A DNA stretch of 64,000 nucleotides from Apostichopus japonicus (lineage: Eukaryota > Echinodermata > Holothuroidea > Aspidochirotida > Stichopodidae). Below the pieces are notes generated by a model. That model did not search any database and was not told the origin of the DNA. It was given only the letters and a program-made list of their open reading frames with translations. The stretch spans positions 19,804,111-19,868,110 of the forward strand of contig NC_092576.1 in assembly GCF_037975245.1 (NCBI RefSeq), read 5' to 3'. Both the position numbers and the translations under genes were made by a program. This document shows positions 54,426-64,000 of this stretch, piece by piece (positions within the stretch are counted from its first letter, which is position 1; every line of letters begins with the position of its first letter).

Positions 54426-54596
54426 TTAAGATTAATATCGATAATGTTATAAAATGATGAGTAGAAACTGATCATATATTTGACGTAAAAACAAGAGTAA
54501 TGATTGTTACTGAAGTGTTTCTCGGAGACCTAGGATTTTAATAATTGGCTAGTAATAATAAATACAATGTTATGAGGGTTCCTGATCAGCTTAAGA

Positions 54597-54671
54597 TTAC
54601 ACAATGACGTCATAATCATGCATTTCTGTTAGGTAGCAGTTGAGAAGTTGATGACACATCATGTAATCCTC
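54597..54671 (-). CDS. Copy C terminal exon
   Basis: The 75-nt exon encodes EDYMMCHQLLNCYLTEMHDY then DVIV and TAA, the same protein as copy B. Confidence 0.8.
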   Translation of the reverse strand, partial: EDYMMCHQLLNCYLTEMHDYDVIV

Positions 54672-57600
54672 CTGAAAAAAGAAAATACAGTATTAAATAC
54701 CAGGAGTCTTAATAAAATGAAACGTTTGAAATGCTAAACAAAATTAGAACAACAGGGATAACTACATAGTAACGACTATACATGTTCCAAGCTGTCACCA
54801 TCAATGACCAATTTTGTAATACAGTGATCTCGGAAACTGTTGATTTAATGGGGAAAGAAGAAATTAGCATTGAAGAACTTTGCATTGACGCAAGGCAGTT
54901 ACTGTTATTATTAAAAGTTGGGCAGAACGTTTTAAAAATTAATACTTTCTCAATTGCAGTTGGCTAATGGGTTTACCCAACGTTTTGTTAATTCATATAA
55001 TTACATTTAACCAACAACCATAAACTAGTTGGGGAACATGTAAATATAAATATATATATATATATATATATACATATATATGTACATGGGGTTTGTTGGG
55101 AAACCTTTGCAAATATTTGGTAAAGGCCAAAGATGAAATTACAAGAAATATTAAACTTGAAGATATGAGTAAAAAGTATGAAAAATTGAGAGGATTGATT
55201 AAAAGTAACTGAGTAAAACCTGTCGGCACAAGAAAAATAAGGACATAATTACGTGAAAGTGTAATGCCACAACAACAGTGAAAATAATTTGTACGCATTT
55301 GTATTGGAGCCTTCACATGTTGGCTGTCAGGTAATTTTAATTTAATTTTCCAAGCACATTTTTAGTGGAATGTATGCATTACAATTACTGGTAGCTTTAA
55401 TAATATTGTTATACCAGCTCTTGTATTTATCAATATTACTTGTTTATTTTACTTCTTCTGATGTATAATGCTTTAGTTACATATAACGTAAAGACAACTG
55501 TACACTTATGGTCCGCATAAATTATCTATAAGAAACTGATTTTTTTTCGTATTACAGTAGCTTTTATTTACATCATTCTTTGACATAACCTTCAGCACAA
55601 AGTCCACACTAAGTCTTGAAAAACGAAGTCGGAGACAATTAGTATCAGTAAGCGCCAAAACTTGGAATAAGTAAAGTGGATATTCTCAAGAAATTCCAAA
55701 GTCAATGTACAAAGAATATTAGGTTTTTAAAATTTATTTTAACAATTCCCTCCACATAAATCAATGTAACTTTTAATATTATATTTAACAAACTATAACA
55801 TAAACAGAATTCATTTCATAAAAACACTGGTGTTATTGTGATGTACCACAGTGCGATGGTGTATGTCTATGCCAGAGAGTAAACATATTGTAAAGGTGAA
55901 TATATTGGACACTAGACTAGCTGTAAAAAAAATGCACTCAAATATTTCTGTTCTAAGACATATTCAAATTTAAGTATGAGTAAAACCATCCTTTAATTAT
56001 ACCTGCATGGCAGTAGCTAGTCTGGGCTTTTAACTTCGAACTATATTGTTATCTTAAAGTAACGTTCTTATCTTGGTTATTTGCATTCGCCTTCTAGCAT
56101 CTCAACTGGCGTCTGGGTTTAATGTGGGCTCGGTATGTCCTGGCTTCCTTTGCCCAACTTAAATAGTGCAGATAACATTTGTTTAACCATATTGGTCAAT
56201 ACATAAAACAACTTTATTCAAAAATAAGGAAACCTAACTATTTAGACTGTGAACTGGTCATTTCTGTCCAAATTTATCTCTGGAAATTTCTTACATTTCA
56301 ACATGTTCAGCCCGTATGTTTATTGTGTAAATATGAATGAAAAGACGACTGAAGGGTAAAATAATGTATAACACTACAATGCCATTCGTTTCTTGTTTGA
56401 TTTTTGCAAAGATTCCCTTTTTTTAACAGCTTGGGTAGAGGCGGGAGTTTACAAGGTGATGATAGTTTGCTATAATTTTATACACAAGTACCAACAAAGC
56501 TACAGCTAATATTTACTGTATTATCATAATATTGTTGTATTCATTCTACGACATACCTTTGTGATAATCGCATTGGGGTTGCACACTTTAATATGTTTAA
56601 CAGTGTCAAACACTTGTATCGTTTGTCGCGTCTTCATCCTGTTGATCTCAGAGCAAACAGTCACATAAATTCCACTTCTGGATGCGCCATTTCTACAAAA
56701 CAAAATCCCCCAAATAACGAATTAGATACTATCAATGAGAACATTAGTTGATACTGGAAAAATTGAAGATGTAACAATATTATATCACAGTTGACGGTTT
56801 TACTTTGTCATTTTAATTTTACAATTATTATCGATTTTGTTATATTTGTTCTCTCCGGAAGCAGTTATAGTGTGATTTCCATGTTTAAGTGTTGCAACTT
56901 CAATACCGGATTAAGAACTTACATGCAATGAATTAATGTTGCACCACGACTTCCAAATCCTGTAGCTGCGATGAAATTTATAAGGGGTGTTAGGCTATCA
57001 CCACTCTTTGGCCAGTTGTTTAGAATAAAGCGATTAACCTTGATAGATTCCTGAAAGCAAAACGAAAATGCATGGAACAGTATCGCTCTTCACAAGGTTT
57101 CCCTTCGATTGGAAGTTAGTGTTGAATGCCTTATTACCATTTAAACTAATAATAACAATGATAAAGTAAGTAAAAAAAAAACAATTTATAAGCAAATTAG
57201 GGTTTTACCGGATACGATCGGTGGGCAACAAGACACTGATGGATTGTATAAAGCTGTTTTTTCTCAATGAGGTACGTGGATATTGTCATTGTTCCGATCT
57301 CGACGTCGTTTACATCTGGCCAATATTTTATTGCATCCTGTGTTGTGATACAATTAAAAACATACTGTTGACAGATTTCAACAAGCAGATGTGCCATGTA
57401 GATCAGAATCCTTCATTTATTGATATCAGTATGACTACAGCAATTATGACATATTTTATTTGGGTTCGAAAGTAAAGGTAAACTTACGAAAGAACTGTTC
57501 CAATGTTAGTAACGTAATGAAAAGAAAAAAACAACCATAAGAGACTAGTAATATCAGTTTTCTGCGCAAATTCGAAGCGAGGAATGTTAAAACTTATAAG

Positions 57601-60600
57601 AATAGTATGATATAGCTTAATTGAATGGATTACATGATTTCCTGAGTCTGAATCATTCAACATAATAAGAGTCTGACATTGATAGTCAAACACGAGTCGC
57701 CAAAAGTCTTCAATGGTGTTCGACAACGGTGCCTGTGTCATAATCACAGTTTGATTCAATCCAGGAATCTGTAGACAAAGAAATACACACAAAAATTACT
57801 TTAACATTGTAATAATAGCGCTCTGATTTTCTCCAGTTAACATCTCAAAGCAAACAAAAAGAAAGGAAACAGAAACTTCAAGTTGGTCGACAGCCTAACT
57901 CTGTTACTTATTGTATTTATTTAAAATGTCGCCAAAGAGTAATATTTCAGAGGAATTGTTCCGCTTTTAACAGAATAAGGTGCTCTATTCAATGTTATTT
58001 AAATATATCCGAGTGGATACACGTGGTTGCGATCCCAGCAAAGCATTTTCTACATAGCGATGGTAATCATGTCTCGTACAGCTCAGCTGGGTAGTGTACA
58101 GGACATATTATCCTGATTTCACTGGTTTGACTACCGAACTAGCCAAAATGTGTTTCTCGCTTTAGTTTCAACTTGAAGCACCGAACGCCTAACTATGTTA
58201 ATACTCACATTCACGACAGAAGCGTTAATGTAATCGTTTCCTCCCTGAAGGAGACTCATGGATTTCAGCAAAGGTCGATGGTTGTCCACTGTGAGGAGAA
58301 ATTGTAATATGACATTAAATGGACTACATAGAGAAGTGGTAGGCTATTCTCAACAATTTAAGTTGTGTCTGACAATCCAGTTTTCGCCATTTTAGCTATG
58401 TTTACTGTTCCGCTTGACTAAGTTTGTTGTCAACTGTTGACGGTTTCAACTTAATTCCTAAGTTCATCAGCTGTCAAACGGATACATGTTGTCATGTCAT
58501 TGACTTCAATTTAAATCTTTCATGAGACGTATGACAGATTAAACTGAGATTTCGTATTAAGAATATGAAAATTATGCAAGGGTTTATAGTTATTTGAATG
58601 TATATTTATACATGTGTTTGGTTATTATCTTGTAATATTCAGTTTTCATTAATTTTTTCTTCCTCGTCGAGGTACTCACGTGGTACAATATCTCCAAATC
58701 TGTTCTTGTGCAAATTTTCAGGGGATGCCCCAGAGAATGAGCTGACATTTGTGCTGGGAATTACTTCTTCCAAAATCTGAACATAAACACACAAAAAAAC
58801 AATATTTTACAGTAATTACTTAACAATAAATTTTGCCTCATAATTAAAAGCTAGTGAAAATAAAATATTAAGTTTATATGATATTTATTATCTCTTGTAT
58901 AAAATGACAAGATTATTGTGGAAAATGACAATGCCATAAAGAATGTCAATTTCCGCATGGCATTTTGTGTTCCTAACAACATATGTCAAAACAGCTTAAA
59001 CGAGTACACGTATTTAATCTTTGTATCGAGTGTTTTTGGGTTCTAGCCGGTAATGGTATCTGTATCTGTTTTGTCATATTTCGTGTGTGTTTTTCATCTC
59101 CTGCTTGATGAGAACATACACATCTTCGGTTAGTCTATTAATATTTAGCCGTTGTATCTCTCAAGTAATCGCTGTGTGTTCATGCAGTTTACACAATGTA
59201 CATAGGTGTCCAGTTTTGCTCTTTCAATGATATTTTTTCTTGCATATATATAGGAGCAAGACATTTCAACAATGGGCAAATTTTTATCTTTTAGTTAGCT
59301 GAGTAAATGAGTTCTTATTTGCAGGGTTAATTCAATGGTTAATGTTATGCAACTATTGCAGAAACTGGGTTTGTAAAAAAGGTACTGAATAGCTGATTAT
59401 TCTATAATGTCTCTAATATGTTAAACCTTTCGCAAAACCTGTAAGACAACAATTACTTATTCAGTATAGTTTTTAACCGACGGACGACACCATGTTGTTT
59501 TGATATGAGCGTATGGTGATAGTTTGTTTCTAAATACTGGCAATTATCTTGTAACCGATACTATCTCGCCAAGTCCACGCTAAACAAACCGATCCTCGTG
59601 GACAGGGCGATTGTTTTTTTCGTAATTAATTTTTCTAGGTTAAATTTCTCATTGACGCCCTATATTAATAATATCCTATAGGTAATCAACGACCATTTGA
59701 GTTACTCAATACTCTATGTGATTGCATTATATCATCATACCTATGTAGCTTTCCTTTACTCACATGTTACCCTCTAAAATGACACAAGACATTTTGTAAT
59801 CGATGTCTTAAAAATTAAACATATTAAGCTTGAATAGGTGACCAACCTGTCGACAATTGTATCACAGTATTTTAACCTCTACTTTTATTTGATTGATTTT
59901 TTGCGTAATGTGTTTATCATTACCTTAAAAGTAGCGGAAATACTTTCTTCAGCAGTAGAACTTCTCATGAACAACGGAAACCTAGAAATTGCCATCGGTT
60001 TCCTAAGAGAAAATTCATCATCAGCATTGTTTTGGTACACTTGGACATCTGCAATGATTTCGCATTTGTTGCTTTCGTGTTTTACTTGTGCGCCTCCACC
60101 TGTACGAGTAGATGGAACTTCATATCCATCAGTGGTGTCATCATTTCCTGTGGCTGACAGAATGCATTCCTCGTGTTTCTTAGAAGGAACATAGTGTACC
60201 ACGTTGGTATGCCCACTCTCTTTGCTCACATTTTCATAGGCAAAGGGGGCTTCGTTTGTAACCTCTGTAAGAATGAAACCTCATTTGTAAAGCATACATA
60301 TTAAGCAATACATAATAAACAAATAACGCAGGTGTTATGAACAATCACACTCATTGTTTTAGCAGTTGGTTTAAGAAAATACATTCGTATTGCATTTGCT
60401 CAAATGGGTAAAAACAAGTTATTTTAATATCAAGGATGGCTTATAGATGGGTCATTGCGAATCAAAGACATAACTCATTCCACCGCAAGTGACACACACA
60501 CACCTATTGAATATTTTGTTATAAATGATGATTGAACAAACATGGACTGCAACATTTTTTTCAGAGCAGTTCACGGAAAATGAAGGATCATATCTTATTA

Positions 60601-63536
60601 GATATTGATGGTTTTGTGTTCATGTTTTACTGATCTAAATTTATTAATAATGTAAACATTATGTGAACTGACGCCAGTTAACAAAACATTGACTATAACG
60701 GTGTTCAGGAGAGTGAAATCATTAATGCGAGAAATGTAAGACTGCGATTACAAAACCAACATATGTGCTTGATCTATGTGTGAATGGTGTAAGTGTCTCC
60801 TGAAAAATTAACAGCATGGATAGTACTAGAGGCTCTTGATAAAATACAATAGTACATCTTTAAGGCAAACAGTATAGTGCAGCGTTGTTTCGCAGTATAT
60901 TTAAACAGATTTAATTAAAACCTACAAGAAACTTACAAACTTACCTTTTGAGCCGTCTGCTTGTCGTTCCACAGTTTTAGGTTTGGATGTAGATCTCCTA
61001 TATTTCCATATTCTTGACAGGAAAAAAAAAGAACATAATTTTAAAATTAATTAATGAAATTATAGCGTAACATCTAACCATGGCAACGTTTTCAGTGACT
61101 CACCCGTAAACTGCAAGAAGAGCAATTATTGCGAGAGAGGTCGTTCCAATTGTAACACCGAGAAGTAATCCAACGGATCCTGAAGGGAAGAACAAACGTT
61201 TATATCATAAAGTTTCCTTTGATTGTTAGTAAAGGTGCAGATGTATATAGAAATGTTTCAGTTGATTGTTAGTTAAGGTGCGGAGGTATATAGTGATGTG
61301 TACTTCGATTATCAGTAAAGGTGTTGATGTATATAGGGATGTTTCCATTCATTGTTCTTGAAGGTGCGGATGTATATACTGATATTTCCGTTGATTGTTA
61401 AGGTGCAGATGTATATAGTAATGTAACATGGTGACCAGCATTTGCCGGATATGACTATTTCACATCGTCACGTTACAACGATACCAATACCATACGACTG
61501 ATCTACAAAGACGTCCAATAGTAATAATTCTAATTTGGGTAACAAATGACAGCAGTTTCAATGTATTTAACTTGAAAAATGAGTAAAAACAACCAAGTAA
61601 ATGTAAATGAATTTGTTTTTGTAATTTATCTAGTTCTCACACATACTAGTGACAATGATTACAGCATAACATAATGTTAGGGGACGCTACGAAAAACTAG
61701 GACGTATACGAAATAGTTAATGAACTTTTTTATCAAGTACAATGTATCACGTGAAAAGTTGTTATACTTAGCCGTATCAGGCAAATTTGTTTTTACCATC
61801 TCCAAGATTGGACCGGGGGGTCCATCCCCATTTAGCCCTTCTCTCACAGCTACAACCCTGAAGTCATAGTCTGTGTCTGGTTCAAGTGACGTAATTATCA
61901 CAGCATAATTATCTTGATTTTTGCTTGCGTTTACTCTTATAAAGGTACTTGGCCAATCGCCGCTCTCCGACAGCTTGGTTAGTAACCAATACTCAACCAC
62001 TGGGGGAGTCCCAACGTTGCCATCCCATACCGGCCAGGTAATTGTTAGCGAATTTGAGCTGCTTACGCTAGCAGTTGGAACTGCTTGGTATTCTGGAAGT
62101 CCTTAAAAAACAAAAAAACAATGCAAAGTTAGTAAAAATTAATATAAGTAATGAACATCAGCTTTTGCAAACAGTCACATGGTAACGAATTTCAACCAAA
62201 AAAAACACAACAACAACATGATAACATCAAAAGTGACAAGAAAATGTAAGTACATATCATTATTTTTTATTTCGATGTTATGTCGGACGGAAGGATCGTT
62301 TCTGCGCAATAAACAATAATTGAGCAATTTTGCTGGTAATGATGTGCAACTGTGATCATGTGTCTGATTTATAAAATTTCGAACTTTAACCAGCTCATCA
62401 CAGTGTCCTAGCTCAGTTAATTTATTTCTTATTCGAAAGCGCCACACAAAATCAGTTTAGCTCGTCAGTGTCATTAAGGAGTAGTAACGTTAAAATATAA
62501 CAGGCGTGAAAGTACTGACTTTTTGGCAGACTAACAGTTAAGACACAGGGGACAAAAAACAGTTCCGTGACGGATAATACTGAATCGTTGTCGCTACATT
62601 ATTTTCCTATAGTTGGATAAAAAATCCTAGACTTCTTAAAGCATACCAACTAGGCAATCCATACATTATGCCCTATTATGTAGGGCTAGGTATTTACTTT
62701 AACAATAGTCGAACGAAATTGTTGTAAGATTAACAAACATACTTGGAACAAAGTAGTAAATTATATTACTACTGGAACTTTCTCCTGTACCCGTCTTTAG
62801 TGTCATGTGGATGCTGTAATTTCCTTCTACTTTGAGACCAGTCAACGTAAAAGAGGTGCTAGCAGGATCTGTTACCTCATATATGCCTACATGTGGCGGC
62901 TCCAAGTTAATTGATGCATAGTAGATAGTTAACAAAGTCACACCAGTAATACATGAACTACTATCAGTTGGAAGCTAGGTTAAAACAGAACGGATTAAAG
63001 TTAAATTTGAATTGTAAAAGATTAAGTGGTCTTATGCTTTAGTCAAATCAATTCCCACTATATTTTTGCACCACCTTGTTTATCAAAGTTTAACATAGCT
63101 TTACTCTGCAAGATTATTCCTTGAAAAAAAACCTCCCTTAATGCTGCGGTATGTTCTCGTACCCACTATTAGGTAGGGCAACAGCAAGAGTAATACCTAT
63201 ATAAAGGTGAAATATAGGTAATATGCAGCATACTCAATGCAACCCTCATGGCCCAGTAAATTAGGTTAACACCACTATTGCTTCCGATCTACAATACATT
63301 CATTGCTTAAAAAAAGGATGTTTAAATATTTCATTTCGGCACCATAACTACAGCTATGATGTTAAATAGCATACACCACGTTATTTATTATTCCACAAGA
63401 CATAATAATATACGTGAAGAATAACATGATATTTGCATTGAAAATAAAGTTATATGCACCTTCCAAGATATTTTCACATTTTCCTGATCTTCTCCAGCGA
63501 CTTCTGCCGTAACATTCATTGGGCCATCTTGATCAA
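54597..63536 (-). CDS. Copy C: Tie-like-ectodomain receptor PTP gene, 5' part outside window
   Basis: Thirteen exons from the split second FN3 domain to the stop codon are present with the same lengths and phases as copy B. The PTP exons are open and the juxtamembrane donor is GTAAG. The third FN3 exon donor is CT instead of GT. That exon is 330 nt and phase 1-1, so skipping it would still give an in-frame receptor with two FN3 domains. Read-through would add about 35 residues and then stop. Signal peptide, Ig and EGF exons must lie right of 64000. Confidence 0.78.
55883..56338. other. 456-bp block present in copy C, absent in copy B
   Basis: This lies in the last intron. Copy B (about 32848) jumps from AGAGAGTA straight to AAAGACGACTG. 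I see no terminal repeats or target duplication, so insertion in C and deletion in B cannot be told apart. Confidence 0.6.
56557..56692 (-). CDS. Copy C exon: PTP signature loop
   Basis: The 136-nt exon encodes NGASRSGIYVTVCSEINRMK and VCNPNAIITK, essentially identical to copy B. Confidence 0.82.
56923..57050 (-). CDS. Copy C exon: PTP, WPD-loop region to catalytic Cys
   Basis: The 128-nt exon ends GATLIHC plus AT, so the following residue is Ile (HCINGASRSG). NNWPKSGD replaces the WPD loop. Confidence 0.82.
57209..57337 (-). CDS. Copy C exon: PTP, KYWPD segment
   Basis: The 129-nt exon encodes DAIKYWPDVNDVEIGTMTIS and ends VAHRSYP. It is open. Confidence 0.8.
57634..57768 (-). CDS. Copy C exon: PTP, TQAPLSNTIEDFWR segment
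   Basis: The 135-nt exon differs from copy B only by a few codons (for example QTLIMLNDS). Confidence 0.87.
58071..58144 (+). repeat. tRNA-like SINE head in copy C intron
   Basis: This is the third paralogous copy. Box A has a T to C change (CAGCTCAGCTGG), while box B matches the other two. Confidence 0.5.
58209..58288 (-). CDS. Copy C exon: PTP, DYINAS segment
   Basis: The 80-nt exon goes from phase 1 to 0, with a gtgagt donor and the DYINAS motif. Confidence 0.78.
58680..58776 (-). CDS. Copy C exon: PTP, NRFGDIVP segment
   Basis: The 97-nt exon encodes ILEEVIPSTNVSSFSGASPE then NLHKNRFGDIVP. Confidence 0.75.
59924..60264 (-). CDS. Copy C exon: cytoplasmic linker and PTP N-terminus
   Basis: The 341-nt exon includes FAYENVSKESGHTNVV, DGYEVPSTRTGGG and PMAISRFPLFMRSSTAEESI. 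The donor is gtaatg. Confidence 0.75.
60945..61012 (-). CDS. Copy C exon: juxtamembrane segment
   Basis: The 68-nt exon encodes IWKYRRSTSKPKTVERQADG then SK, with an intact gtaag donor. Confidence 0.73.
61104..61179 (-). CDS. Copy C exon: transmembrane helix
   Basis: The 76-nt exon encodes GSVGLLLGVTIGTTSLAIIA then LLAVY. Phase 1 to 2. Confidence 0.85.
61219..61430. repeat. Minisatellite in the intron before the TM exon, copy C
   Basis: About five units of roughly 45 bp built on GGTGCGGATGTATATAG and GTTTCCATTGATTGTTA. The same intron has about three units in A (4507-4632) and in B (37664-37790). Confidence 0.65.
61772..62101 (-). CDS. Copy C exon: FN3 domain 3 with mutated donor
   Basis: The 330-nt exon contains NVGTPPVVEYWLLTKLSESG and LEPDTDYDFRVVAVREG. 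The donor reads GATACGG|CTAAGT against GATACGG|GTAAGT in A and B. Confidence 0.78.
62743..62974 (-). CDS. Copy C exon: FN3 domain 2, C-terminal part
   Basis: The 232-nt exon contains TLLTIYYASINLEPPHVG and LKVEGNYSIHMTLKTGTG, ending YYFVPS. Confidence 0.8.
63460..63536 (-). CDS. Copy C exon: FN3 domain 2, N-terminal part
   Basis: The 77-nt exon encodes VDQDGPMNVTAEVAG then EDQENVKISWK, with a gtgcat donor. It is the most 5' copy C exon visible. Confidence 0.75.
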
Positions 63537-64000
63537 CTTGTGTAAATATGAAACAATGGAAACTAAAAGTGAGACCCGAATTCAATCAATTTGGAGCCAT
63601 ATTTTCAAAAGTTACATGTGAAGCTCTCTGCAGTATGTGATAAATGATGACACCCTGCTTCAGGAAATTTAAATCATTCGTATTTCGGTTTAAAAGGAGG
63701 CCCAGAAATAACTCGTTTGGTGAGATCAGAATCTTACTACTTTCAAGTAGTAAGATTGGATTTCCCCAGTTGGAGTTCTCCGGTGTAAAACCTGTTGTCA
63801 TTCTCGGTGTGGTTTACATAGTATCATGCAAGTATAACCATCAGTGTCACTGAAATATCAGTCTATTGAAGTTTATGTCTAGTGATATAGAATACGTAGA
63901 ACTATTGAACTTACGCAGAACTCCAGGTAAAAACTATATTTCTCGTAATGTTTATGTACTTTTTGGGAATAATAAAGTAACCATGAGTTGCAAAGTTTCA
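63537..64000. other. Copy C intron at window edge
   Basis: Aligns with copy A 6597-7140 and copy B 39782-40350 (the intron between FN3 domains 1 and 2). No exon seen. Confidence 0.6.

Larger units (their letters stand above)
46605..54596. other. Spacer between copy B 5' end and copy C stop codon
   Basis: About 8 kb. It aligns with the A-B spacer except for the DNA transposon at 49004-52276, the TTAA element at 53630-54425 and a deletion of about 2.1 kb of the THAP-like array near 47830. No host gene was recognised. Confidence 0.6.

Overview
This is a window of an AT-rich animal nuclear genome with intron-rich genes. I found no bacterial operons, rRNA, functional tRNA gene or CRISPR array. 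The domain set (Tie-like Ig/EGF/FN3 ectodomain, receptor tyrosine phosphatase), the short introns and the transposon types suggest a marine invertebrate deuterostome, possibly an echinoderm. That placement is inference. All recognisable host genes lie on the minus strand.

The window is a tandem array of three paralogous receptor genes, all read right to left. Copy A (coding exons 25642 down to 246; its 3' end runs off the left edge) encodes signal peptide - Ig - Ig - EGF x4 (plus two dead EGF exons) - Ig - FN3 x3 - transmembrane helix - tyrosine phosphatase (PTP) domain. Copy B (46574 down to 31595) is complete. Its 18 exons sum to 2883 nt (960 codons plus stop), but it lacks the first two Ig domains and three EGF exons because about 10.7 kb present in A is missing. 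Copy C (63536 down to 54597) is cut by the right edge and shows the second FN3 domain through the stop codon. The exons were built by hand from GT/AG sites, phases and three-way comparison; ectodomain exons are almost all phase 1-1.

Each copy carries a different visible lesion. A has a stop codon and a 1-nt insertion in the PTP exon with the KYWPD motif. B has a splice donor changed from GT to TT just after the membrane exon. C has the donor of the third FN3 exon changed from GT to CT. The PTP domain keeps the catalytic Cys and Arg (HCxNGASRSG) but lacks the WPD-loop Asp and the usual Q-loop, so it resembles the inactive D2 domains of receptor PTPs.

The intergenic spacers (about 25.7-31.6 kb and 46.6-54.6 kb) are also paralogous and differ by mobile elements. 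A 3273-bp DNA transposon (49004-52276) has about 390-bp inverted repeats, a 3-bp AAT target duplication confirmed by the empty paralogous site, and a decayed protein with an XPG/FEN1-like nuclease fold and a CxC-type Cys cluster. A 796-bp MITE-like element (53630-54425) sits in a TTAA duplication. Tandem decayed THAP-domain fragments lie at 26.6-28.8 kb. Copy A introns also hold a 5'-truncated LINE (10731-11200), and a tRNA-like SINE head is shared by all three genes. Long (TA)n tracts at 24.3 and 45.0 kb create false reading frames.
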